Of a stretch of 64,000 nucleotides of DNA, positions 46,497 through 54,269 are shown in pieces. The notes under the pieces are model-generated. The model was given only the letters and a program-made list of their open reading frames with translations. It made no database searches and was not told where the DNA came from. This DNA comes from Candidatus Poribacteria bacterium (lineage in GTDB: Bacteria; Poribacteria; WGA-4E; WGA-3G): contig JAGFCA010000039.1 of assembly GCA_022394755.1 (NCBI GenBank), positions 62,001 through 126,000 of the forward strand, read 5' to 3'. The stretch's first letter is position 1, and each line of letters opens with the position of its first letter. A program made the position numbers and the translations under genes.

Positions 46497-48584
46497 CTAA
46501 CTCCAAAAACTCAATTCTATATTTTGTGCCCATTCAATGAATGCTTCAGCAATACCGTCAGGTAGTTCACCGTTGTGGTTATGTAGGTCCTGTTCAATTA
46601 TCAGATGTCCGTTTTTGTCTAACTTGTATTGTCCATTTTCATTTTGTAGATAGATATAATCACCGGAGTTATCTTTACCACCTTTTTCTGAGACTGCAAA
46701 GAACATTGGGTAGTCGTCAACTTTCGGACATAGCGGTCCTTTTTCTGAATTCTCGTTCCATTTCTGTATGAATAGCACGCTGGTTTTGGTTCCAGTGTGT
46801 GGTTTGAAGGTGTTGGTATGTAATCCAATCACCGCCAAGATGCGTGCACGTACGGTAATAAATTCACGAATATATTTGTCGGATGTGTTGTTAAATCTTC
46901 CTTGTGGTAGAACAATCGCCATGCGTCCACCGGGTTTCAGGAAGTCAAGGTTACGCTCAATAAACAGGATGTCTCGTCCAACTTTACTTTGAGCATTTCC
47001 ATTTCCTTTAAAACCGAGTTTATATTGATGAAGGATACGACGTTCCTTGATGTCTCCAGCGAAAGGGGGATTTGCCATGACAATATCAAAGTTAAATACT
47101 TTATTCTCTCCTTGTTCGACTCTTAGTGCTTTTAGTCGATCAAATCCTCTACCATAGGTCAGGTTCCAAATTCTATCTCTTTCGACTCTATCACTCCAGC
47201 GTTCGTAATCAAGTGTATTGAGATGTAAAACGTTTGTTTCACCGTCTCCTGCTATTAGGTTAAGTGTTCTGGCAATCCTAACTGTTTTTTCGTCAAAGTC
47301 GATTCCAAATACTTTAAGAACATGTTCTTTTTCTTCAGCGGGAATTTCAGCGTTGGTAAAAGTCTGTTCAGTAAGCTTGAAAACGGTGTGTACGGGGAAT
47401 CCGCAACTTCCAGCGGCTGTGTCAATCATATACTCACCACGTTTAGGGTTGAGCATTTTCACGCACATGTCAATTACGTGCCGTGGAGTGAAGTATTGTC
47501 CTTTTTCACCTTTTGCAGATTTGCTTACAAGATATTCAAATGCCTCGTCAACGATCTGTAAATTGGAGTTGAATAACTTTATATCTTGCAGACTGGACAC
47601 ACAGACAGCGAGATGACTATCGGATAGTTTAAATGTTGAACCTTCAGAAAATACTCCTTTCCACTGGTTTTTAGCATCCTTGAAAAGTTGTTGAATTTTA
47701 TTTTTGAGTTCTGAGTCAGTTTGTCCGGTGTTTCTAAATTCCATAATGCGAAAATCGTCATCTGAGATTGTTTCAACCGCTTTTTTGAGAATCTCATAAT
47801 CTGGGTTCTCTACGTCGTAAGTGTTATCTGTCTCTTGTATGGCGGTGTTGATGCGTTGTCGTAAGAGACGGTTGATAAACATCTTATCCTCTTGACTTTT
47901 GAATTCATCATAGAGTTTGGTAAAGATGAGTTTGAATACCTCTTCAAAGACATCAACACCTGCATTTGCGAGGACTTCATCCTCTAATTCTAAAATGACA
48001 TCCTTTAGAGATTTTCGTTCTGCTGCGAGTTTGTCCTTGATGATAAGGTCTTTGAGTGTGAAACGTTCGGTGAGGATATCAGCGAGTGTTTGATCTGCAT
48101 TTGGGATATCAGTAATTTCTTCAAAGTAGTTTGGCTCTTTTCGGTGATAGTGTGAAATTTGCTGTCCGTTTGTCCATACAGCGATTGGTGCACCAGTCGC
48201 GTTACAGTAGGAACGGAGCTGTCCTTTCCCATCAAGATGTTTTGGTTGTTTTACCTCTACGATAATATATGGAGTATCCTGTCTGTCTTTGTCAAGGATA
48301 ACAATATCGGAACGTTTCTTTTCTTTCCCGAAGTTAACAGTGTGTTCAAACCTGACGCGATTTTCTGGATAATGGTACTTATTCAGTAGTCGTTCTGCAT
48401 AGAGTTGACGAACAACTTCCTCAGGTTTTAATTGAACGGACTTCTGTCGTATAGGACAGTAAATGGAAGGGTTATCAATTCCCTCCACCTTGCTGCGTAA
48501 AGTATTAATTTCAGTATTGTTAAATAGGTCAAGACGGTAATTGCTGTCCCTAAGTGTATTTTGAATGATATCAAGCTGTGGCAT
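46497..48584 (-). CDS. Fused PD-(D/E)XK nuclease and N6-adenine DNA methylase
   Basis: A 695-residue protein. Residues 50-150 form an HsdR N-terminal-like nuclease with Asp93 in RSDIVILD and the E110-V-K112 pair in YIIVEVKQPK. Then come a helical domain and an HsdM-type methylase with QYFTPRHVIDMCVKML, the SAM motif MIDTAAGSCGFPV (386-398) and catalytic NPPF (505-508). The methylase would modify adenine and the nuclease would cut unmodified sites. No helicase/translocase is present in the operon, unlike classical type I. It is the first gene of the operon, with GGAGAAATC before the ATG. Confidence 0.88.
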   Translation of the reverse strand: MPQLDIIQNTLRDSNYRLDLFNNTEINTLRSKVEGIDNPSIYCPIRQKSVQLKPEEVVRQLYAERLLNKYHYPENRVRFEHTVNFGKEKKRSDIVILDKDRQDTPYIIVEVKQPKHLDGKGQLRSYCNATGAPIAVWTNGQQISHYHRKEPNYFEEITDIPNADQTLADILTERFTLKDLIIKDKLAAERKSLKDVILELEDEVLANAGVDVFEEVFKLIFTKLYDEFKSQEDKMFINRLLRQRINTAIQETDNTYDVENPDYEILKKAVETISDDDFRIMEFRNTGQTDSELKNKIQQLFKDAKNQWKGVFSEGSTFKLSDSHLAVCVSSLQDIKLFNSNLQIVDEAFEYLVSKSAKGEKGQYFTPRHVIDMCVKMLNPKRGEYMIDTAAGSCGFPVHTVFKLTEQTFTNAEIPAEEKEHVLKVFGIDFDEKTVRIARTLNLIAGDGETNVLHLNTLDYERWSDRVERDRIWNLTYGRGFDRLKALRVEQGENKVFNFDIVMANPPFAGDIKERRILHQYKLGFKGNGNAQSKVGRDILFIERNLDFLKPGGRMAIVLPQGRFNNTSDKYIREFITVRARILAVIGLHTNTFKPHTGTKTSVLFIQKWNENSEKGPLCPKVDDYPMFFAVSEKGGKDNSGDYIYLQNENGQYKLDKNGHLIIEQDLHNHNGELPDGIAEAFIEWAQNIELSFWS

Positions 48585-49281
48585 GATTTCTCCGTTTGTG
48601 TTCTTTTATTGACTTATTGTATTCTGATATAAGACTTTGTAATTTATTAAAATAATTGTCAAGAAGAATATGTAGTCTTTAGTGTTGGAAGAATGTATGA
48701 ATGTTAGTAAAGTAAAGGTACGTCATTTTGGTACTAATTCGTTAATCAATCTGTTCATTGGCAAATCTGCTGAAAACTGGTAAAACCATCAGGTATTTTG
48801 AGTTCAGCAAGCATAATTGCTTGTTGTTACGGAAGCTGAGTTGGACAACCGAGGAATAATCCCGTGCTAAAAGTGCTTCAAGTTCACCAGAGGCGTATGT
48901 TGGAATCAGTGGACAACGGTTTTCCGATCAACCCTATTTTCAAGCGATATCCTTACGATTTAGTCTTTTCTCACTACAAAATAGGTGTAGGGCTATTAGT
49001 CTTTTCTTTTTATAACTGATTGATGTTTTTATTCTCATTTTTTCCAAATTGGAAACATTTTCTGTAATTTGTGAGGGTTTAATATACTTAATGTCAATTC
49101 CAATCAACTATAAATTTGGAATAAAATATACCAGAAAAGAAAAAATATTAAAAGAGAAAAATTAACTGGAGATGATATAACTTTCTTAATATCAATTCAA
49201 TCAACTATAAATTTGGAATAAAATATATCAGAAAAGAAAAAATATTAAAAGAGAAAAATTAACTGGAGGTGGTATAACTTC
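48585..49281. other. Intergenic region between pafA and the restriction operon
   Basis: No complete gene. TTGACA on the minus strand (48657-48662) may belong to the restriction-operon promoter. From 48742 to 48927 the minus strand keeps a start-less open frame of about 60 codons (with GELEALLARDYSSVVQLSFR), possibly a gene fragment. The right end is filled by a tandem duplication (49087-49280). Confidence 0.45.
49087..49280. repeat. Tandem direct duplication of about 97 bp next to the pafA stop
   Basis: Copy 1 (49087-49184) and copy 2 (49185-49280) are nearly identical. Both contain CAACTATAAATTTGGAATAA, AAAATATTAAAAGAGAAAAA and AACTGGAG-T-G-TATAACTT, with only a handful of substitutions and small indels. 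Copy 2 ends one base from the pafA stop codon. The sequence is AT-rich and non-coding. Confidence 0.92.
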
Positions 49282-50754
49282 TCAATGCGTTTTATTGACA
49301 AGTTTGGAGAGTTTGATGGATTTGATCCATTTTTGTGCTTTGGGGATGGAGGTATCAAAGGGTTCTTTCATTTCAAAACATTCGGTTTGTCCGGCATAGA
49401 TGTGGTGCCAGTCAACGATACACGGCATTTTTTGCTTTTTTAGGTTTCGCATGATATATCCACGTACCCGTGCGCGTGTATTGGTTGGAGGTGTGGTAAT
49501 TGCCTGACTAATCTGCTGGTCAGTGATGATACGTCGCATACAACCTTCGCTTTCAAGTGCGTAATAAATACCGACATCAGGATCAATGTTGTGGTACTCA
49601 AGATCAAGACTCTTTAGCCACGGGTCATCCCACTCAAGCTGTTCTTCTTCAACCAAGGCATCAAGAAACCATTTTTTCGCAGCCCAATCAAGCCGTGTTG
49701 TAAGTCGTGTCCAATCGATTTCGAGATCATTGAGAACAGATTCCCATTCATTCAATATCCACTCTTCTGATTCGTCAGGATCGGTAATCATATCTAAAAC
49801 AAAATTGAGATAGACGCGTTGAATTTCTACTGCAGAAAGCGTTGTGCCGTTCTGTAGATCAACATCCCATTGATAAGTTGTATCCCTTGAAATGTGTCTA
49901 ATTGCGGCAATGGGGTCGGCAAGTTCAAGATATGGTATAGCAAGTTTTACACCATACATATCATAATGTCTTTCAATAGCATCAAGCAGGAGCATGGTTG
50001 TACCGATTTTGAGAGCGTTGGCATACTCCGACATGTTAGAATCCCCAACCAATAAATGAAGTCTTCTGTATTTTGTATAGTCACTTAGGGGTTCATCACG
50101 TGTATTGATGATAGCTCGACTAAACTGTATCCATTCATATATCTCAGTAACAATGTGGTCAGCGCGTTGTGAAATCTGAAATCCGAGAAAATCGTCTACG
50201 CTATATTGTCCATCCCCGAATTCAAGGATGTCATCATATCCGCCAACACGACCTGCTCCTGCGTAAATCTGTCTTGTGACGAAGAACGGTAGTAAGGTAG
50301 GGATTACAACTTTATAGAACGGAACATCACGGCGTGCCTGATAGTTTTCGTGGCATCCGAAAGTAGCCCCTGTGAAATGGTCAATGTTATTTTTATAGAA
50401 CCCGACATGTCCTATAAGTCCCGTATCCTTTAGTATAGCGGTAATGACATGTTCGATAGCTCTATCGTATGCGATGGCATCAAATAAATTTCCACATTCA
50501 GGCGTTGCATACTCCAGATGTCCCATATCAATATAGAGTCTACCGCCGTTGAATAGGAATCCACCGTTTCCCGGGGGTTCACCCCAATCCCTATAATGTA
50601 GATCGGGTATACCGAGTTCAAGATTTTTGAAGACATAGTCTCGAACGCGTGCAGCGACACCTTCAGGGGATACCTTGATCCGTTGTGTTTGTATCGCCTG
50701 TGATTGGATCATACATCCAAATTCGGTTTCTATTCCTACTATTCTATGTGCCAC
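49282..50754 (-). CDS. pafA: UBact/Pup ligase PafA
   Basis: A 490-residue glutamine-synthetase-like ligase, which couples the C-terminal Glu of the tag protein to target lysines using ATP. It starts MAHRIVGIETEFG (metal-binding Glu), has the catalytic Asp76 in NGGRLYIDMGHLEYATPEC, YKNNIDHFTGATFGCHENY, INTRDEPLSDYTKYRRLH and VGDSNMSEYANALKIGTT. The C-terminal domain ends with RARVRGYIMRNL and CIVDWHHIYAG, matching PafA rather than Dop. It is about 40 residues longer than mycobacterial PafA, partly from an insert before residue 70. The GTG start follows AAGGA. It is the last gene of the proteasome operon. Confidence 0.92.
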   Translation of the reverse strand: MAHRIVGIETEFGCMIQSQAIQTQRIKVSPEGVAARVRDYVFKNLELGIPDLHYRDWGEPPGNGGFLFNGGRLYIDMGHLEYATPECGNLFDAIAYDRAIEHVITAILKDTGLIGHVGFYKNNIDHFTGATFGCHENYQARRDVPFYKVVIPTLLPFFVTRQIYAGAGRVGGYDDILEFGDGQYSVDDFLGFQISQRADHIVTEIYEWIQFSRAIINTRDEPLSDYTKYRRLHLLVGDSNMSEYANALKIGTTMLLLDAIERHYDMYGVKLAIPYLELADPIAAIRHISRDTTYQWDVDLQNGTTLSAVEIQRVYLNFVLDMITDPDESEEWILNEWESVLNDLEIDWTRLTTRLDWAAKKWFLDALVEEEQLEWDDPWLKSLDLEYHNIDPDVGIYYALESEGCMRRIITDQQISQAITTPPTNTRARVRGYIMRNLKKQKMPCIVDWHHIYAGQTECFEMKEPFDTSIPKAQKWIKSIKLSKLVNKTH

Positions 50755-50770
50755 TGGTAGTCCTTAGTAT

Positions 50771-51544
50771 TTAGTTGTCAGTTTGTCGTGTATCTTGTAT
50801 TTCATCTTGCGTCATCAAGCGAAATTTCGTATCACCGGATATTGATTCGTCAAGGAGACCGACTTCAATTTCCCCTTCATCTAATGCTGTATTGATAATT
50901 TCGTCTATTTGTTCTTCGGAAACATCTGTATCTTCTTCTGCGTCTTCAAATCGTTGGCTTAACTCTTTACCAACAGCCCATGTCCTTAATGCTAACTGTA
51001 GGGTTGTCTTTAAATCCTGTTTTGTTCCATTTTGTTTAGAAGATAGATAGTCTTGCATCGCCGTTTCAATTGGTTCAGTGCCACCGATGACACTTGAATC
51101 CTCTTGAACTCTAACGTTTCCGTCATAGTTTATATGTGTAAATTGCGTTGTAGCATCTCCATTGCCAATTTCAACAAGTAGCATTTTGATAATGTATGCT
51201 TCACCGACAATTGCTTCAAAGGCTTGTTTGAAAGTATGGGCTAACACATAATGGGTTAACCGATGAAGGTTCACATCCTCAGTTGCACTTTGAAAGGCTT
51301 GTACACTTGCGGTGTCTGTGACAAGCATCCGTAGTCGTTCAATATCGGCGGGATGTCCGATAGCTGAAAGTGCAATTCTGTCATGGACTTCAAAAATTTT
51401 CTGTGCCCCTTTACTGACTGTTAGGAGGAGACTGCCATGTTCAAACTGAAGTCCTACAACAGGACTTCCAAGTCGAAGTTGGTCTTCAATATAGTCGCGT
51501 CGGTCCTGAATTGCCTCAATCCAACGATATGGGAGATCGCGCAT
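50771..51544 (-). CDS. prcA: Proteasome alpha subunit
   Basis: A 257-residue alpha-type subunit without a catalytic Thr. It begins MRDLPYRWIEAIQDRRDYIE, and the fold region includes GLQFEHGSLLLTVSKGAQKI and FEVHDRIALSAIGHPADIER. The C-terminal third is acidic (EDAEEDTDVSEEQIDEII). Alpha rings cap the beta rings and gate substrate entry. The ATG at 51544 overlaps the prcB stop by one base (TAATG) and has GGAGG upstream, so an in-frame start at 51565 is rejected. Confidence 0.92.
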   Translation of the reverse strand: MRDLPYRWIEAIQDRRDYIEDQLRLGSPVVGLQFEHGSLLLTVSKGAQKIFEVHDRIALSAIGHPADIERLRMLVTDTASVQAFQSATEDVNLHRLTHYVLAHTFKQAFEAIVGEAYIIKMLLVEIGNGDATTQFTHINYDGNVRVQEDSSVIGGTEPIETAMQDYLSSKQNGTKQDLKTTLQLALRTWAVGKELSQRFEDAEEDTDVSEEQIDEIINTALDEGEIEVGLLDESISGDTKFRLMTQDEIQDTRQTDN

Positions 51545-52389
51545 TATGTAACCTCCGCATAACATTCAGATAGGAATTCATCCTCAAGAGATTCAATTCC
51601 GTCCTGAGTAATAGTCTTTACAGTGGGAAATATCTCTGCTTTTGCATTGTATCCGCTTGTGGCGGCATCGTATTCACTTGCCGTATCAAGAAGTCTTAAG
51701 ATAGTAATGGTAGCTTTGCGTTGATCCATTTGTTCTAATTGCGTATCTCCCCATCTGTCAAGGTATCGTAAAACCCCTCGGATCCATATTGAACCTGAAC
51801 CTGTGGTAGCAAAATCAACATTCTCAAAATGTGCGCCGAGTGCGTCATAAAAATATATTTTTCCGCCGTTTTCAGATTCGTCAGCCAAGGGTGAATATAA
51901 TGCATAGATTGGGATTACAGCACCAATGCCCTGCATAGCCATGGGTAGATTATCACGAATGAGTCTTGAAAGCGTGCGTAATTTTCCCTCTACACTAAGT
52001 TCTTGTAGTTGGCTTCTCCTGAAATATTGGAATGAATGTTTAAGAACACGAGCAATTTCGAAAGCCATTGCTGGTGCCCCAGAAATAGCAAGGGCAGAAT
52101 GTGAATCTATAGGAATGACTTTCTCAGCGCGATCATGTACAACAGCTGTACCGGCGGTTGCACGTCGGTCACCTGCGATGATAATGCCTTCTTTATAACG
52201 CATTGCAACAACAGTGGTTGCTTCAGGTATCTGTAATTCCGAACCACTATTTCTATTTTCAATGGATGGCAATAGAAAAGCATCAGGTCCGCTTTTGTTT
52301 TTGCCTTGTAGAGGTTCAATAGAATCGTTATCTAAATGTATATTTTCTGCGTTTTTTAGAAGGCTGAGAAAGTCGCCTTTATGGTTCAT
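51544..52389 (-). CDS. prcB: Proteasome beta subunit (catalytic)
   Basis: A 281-residue precursor. A propeptide of about 57 residues should be removed before Thr58 in EATTVVAMRYKEGIIIAGDR. Counting from that Thr as residue 1, the Asp17 (GDRR) and Lys33 (DRAEKV) of the proteasome active site are both present. Then come ALAISGAPAMAFEIARVLKH and FATTGSGSIWIRGVL. It forms the proteolytic rings. The residue before the cleavage site is Ala, not the usual Gly. Its start codon shares one base with the stop codon of the UBact gene. Confidence 0.94.
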   Translation of the reverse strand: MNHKGDFLSLLKNAENIHLDNDSIEPLQGKNKSGPDAFLLPSIENRNSGSELQIPEATTVVAMRYKEGIIIAGDRRATAGTAVVHDRAEKVIPIDSHSALAISGAPAMAFEIARVLKHSFQYFRRSQLQELSVEGKLRTLSRLIRDNLPMAMQGIGAVIPIYALYSPLADESENGGKIYFYDALGAHFENVDFATTGSGSIWIRGVLRYLDRWGDTQLEQMDQRKATITILRLLDTASEYDAATSGYNAKAEIFPTVKTITQDGIESLEDEFLSECYAEVT

Positions 52390-52586
52390 TATTCCCCCGT
52401 TCTTTGACGATATCTGCGTGATTGGTCTTTGTCCACCCGTCGCATCCGTTTGAGGAGTTCTTGCGTGTCCGGTCTGTTGACATCAGGTTTTTTGGGTGCG
52501 TTGTTATCGTCTCCGCCATCGCCGGGGTCAACCGGTTTTACCGGTCTCTGTTTGCGTTCAGGGAAATATACGATCTTATCTTTCAT
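52389..52586 (-). CDS. Ubiquitin-like protein UBact (Pup-type protein tag)
   Basis: A 65-residue, disordered, highly charged protein. It has a Pro/Asp/Gly-rich middle (PVKPVDPGDGGDDNNAPKKP), then RPDTQELLKRMRRVDKDQSR and the C-terminus R-Y-R-Q-R-T-G-E. Small size, position between dop and prcB, and the terminal Gly-Glu identify it as the tag of the proteasome system. The basic tail and R-T-G-E ending match the UBact group of Gram-negative bacteria rather than actinobacterial Pup (which ends GGQ or GGE). With Glu already last, it needs no deamidation before ligation. The ribosome site is AAGGAGC. Confidence 0.9.
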   Translation of the reverse strand: MKDKIVYFPERKQRPVKPVDPGDGGDDNNAPKKPDVNRPDTQELLKRMRRVDKDQSRRYRQRTGE

Positions 52587-52684
52587 TGGAATAAGCTCCT
52601 TAATATGCTTTTGAAAGCAGTTTCTGGATTACAACCTAAATATACTGTATCAGCGTGTTGTGTTGATTCCTTCAACAAGTAAGA

Positions 52685-54202
52685 TTATTGTAAACCGAGT
52701 TTTTCAACGAGGGTTTGCGGGTTAGGGGATAGGTCAAGAGCTTCATTATATTTTTTAGCAAGTTCTGGATTTGCAAGTGAGTTCATATTAACTGTAACAG
52801 GTTTACCATCAATTTCAAAAGTAATACTATCCCATTGTACGGTTTTAATTGCGTCTTCAAATTTGTTAAGAGATTTACCACGGAAATAAGCACGTGTATC
52901 CAATGGAGGAGTGTGCATAGCCGTAATAATCTGCTCTTCGGTGACTATCTGTTTCATCTGTAAACCGTAAAATAATCCTTCTTCAGGATTGATGTTGTGG
53001 TATTCTAAGTCAATACTTTGTAGCCAAGGGTCATCCCACTCGATATCTTCTGATTCAACGAAAGTTTCCAATAACCATTTTTTTGCTACCCAATCAATCC
53101 TATCTGTGAGTTGCATTGGATCATCTTCAAGATCGTTGAGTGTATTCTCCCATTCTGTCAATATCCAATCTGTATCACCATTTTGATTTGAAAGATGTTT
53201 TTGTGCAAGTGCTAAATATTCTCTTTGATGGTCAATTGCACTAATGATGTCACCATCAGCATTCTGAAGCAACCATCGATAGGTTTGGTCATGCGATATT
53301 GTTTTGATAGTGTCAATTGGGTTAACGATTGCTAAGGTTGTTGGTATAAGTTTTTTTTCAATAAGGTCTATAACCAGAGCGGTTGTTCCGATTTTTAGTG
53401 CTGTAGCGTATTCGGACATATTTGCATCACCGACAATACCATGTAATCTACGATATTTATCGGGATCAGCATGTGGTTCATCACGTGTATTAACAATGGG
53501 GCGTTTATGCATCGTATCCACGCTTGCTTCAACGTGGAAGAAGTCTGAACGTTGTGTTAGTTGGTAATGTCCTGGCGTTGCGAGTCCTGCCTCGGTTTCA
53601 ATACCTATTTTGCCGGATCCAGCGAAGATTTGGCGTGTCACAAAAAATGGTAGGATGCACGTCTTTAGATAGTCGAATGGAACTTCTCGTGCCATTAGAT
53701 AGTTGTCATGACATCCATAACTATGTCCATAAAAATCGGTATTGTTCTTATATAGGAGCACCCGTGAGTCAAGTTGTTCACTCCGTGTATCTGCACATTT
53801 TTGTATTATGCGTTCACCCGCCTTATCGTGGGCTACAAGGTCAAAAAGACTCTGACATTCCGGTGTAGAGTATTCCGGATGTGCGTGATCATTATAAAGA
53901 CGTGCACCGTTGATAAGGATACGATCACTCTTGATTTCTCTGAATGAACGTTCAGGTTGATTTGCAAACCGCTCTCTATCCTTTTTCTCCTCTTCTATGT
54001 CATCTGGATGGTTGTTAAGCTGTTCGGCTCTGAAACCGCGTTCGTCTTGAAAAGGATCTTCTCCATCATAATCCCAGACAGGTAAAAACGGATCTTGCTG
54101 ATAACTTTTTATTAGTTCAATAGACTCCTTGACGGGATCAATCTGTTCAGCATTTTCGAGAGTGATACCGTATTCGGTTTCGATTCCACAAAGTCTCTGC
54201 AT
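52685..54202 (-). CDS. dop: Depupylase/deamidase Dop
   Basis: A 505-residue paralogue of PafA that removes the tag from proteins. Evidence is MQRLCGIETEYG (metal Glu), the Dop-specific segment WDYDGEDPFQDERGFRA, the catalytic Asp105 in NGARLYNDHAHPEYSTPEC, LYKNNTDFYGHSYGCHDNY, and a C-terminus with TRAYFRGKSLNKFEDAI and VQWDSITFEIDG as in Dop. The ATG at 54202 gives the family start; a TTG at 54229 adds nine residues. It lies between the ATPase and tag genes, as in actinobacteria. Confidence 0.93.
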   Translation of the reverse strand: MQRLCGIETEYGITLENAEQIDPVKESIELIKSYQQDPFLPVWDYDGEDPFQDERGFRAEQLNNHPDDIEEEKKDRERFANQPERSFREIKSDRILINGARLYNDHAHPEYSTPECQSLFDLVAHDKAGERIIQKCADTRSEQLDSRVLLYKNNTDFYGHSYGCHDNYLMAREVPFDYLKTCILPFFVTRQIFAGSGKIGIETEAGLATPGHYQLTQRSDFFHVEASVDTMHKRPIVNTRDEPHADPDKYRRLHGIVGDANMSEYATALKIGTTALVIDLIEKKLIPTTLAIVNPIDTIKTISHDQTYRWLLQNADGDIISAIDHQREYLALAQKHLSNQNGDTDWILTEWENTLNDLEDDPMQLTDRIDWVAKKWLLETFVESEDIEWDDPWLQSIDLEYHNINPEEGLFYGLQMKQIVTEEQIITAMHTPPLDTRAYFRGKSLNKFEDAIKTVQWDSITFEIDGKPVTVNMNSLANPELAKKYNEALDLSPNPQTLVEKLGLQ

Positions 54203-54269
54203 TAGTAACGTCTTTCCATAGTTTCTCAAATATTCTGTGTGTATAAGACTCCAAAATATTGGATGGGAG

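Noticed and set aside
43817..48584. Calling the restriction operon a classical type I hsdRMS system
   Set aside because: No helicase/translocase subunit is present, and the methylase protein itself carries an HsdR-type nuclease domain at its N-terminus.
49087..49280. Attachment-site duplication of an integrated prophage
   Set aside because: The copies are directly adjacent with nothing between them, and no integrase or phage gene is in the window.
52389..52586. Labelling the tag protein as ordinary actinobacterial Pup
   Set aside because: The C-terminus is R-T-G-E with a basic preceding helix, unlike the acidic Pup helix ending GGQ or GGE. UBact fits better.
52685..54202. Calling this gene pafA and the 49282-50754 gene dop
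   Set aside because: The WDYDGEDP-type segment and the TRAYFRG...WDSITFEI ending are Dop features, while the VDWHHIYAG ending of the other gene matches PafA.
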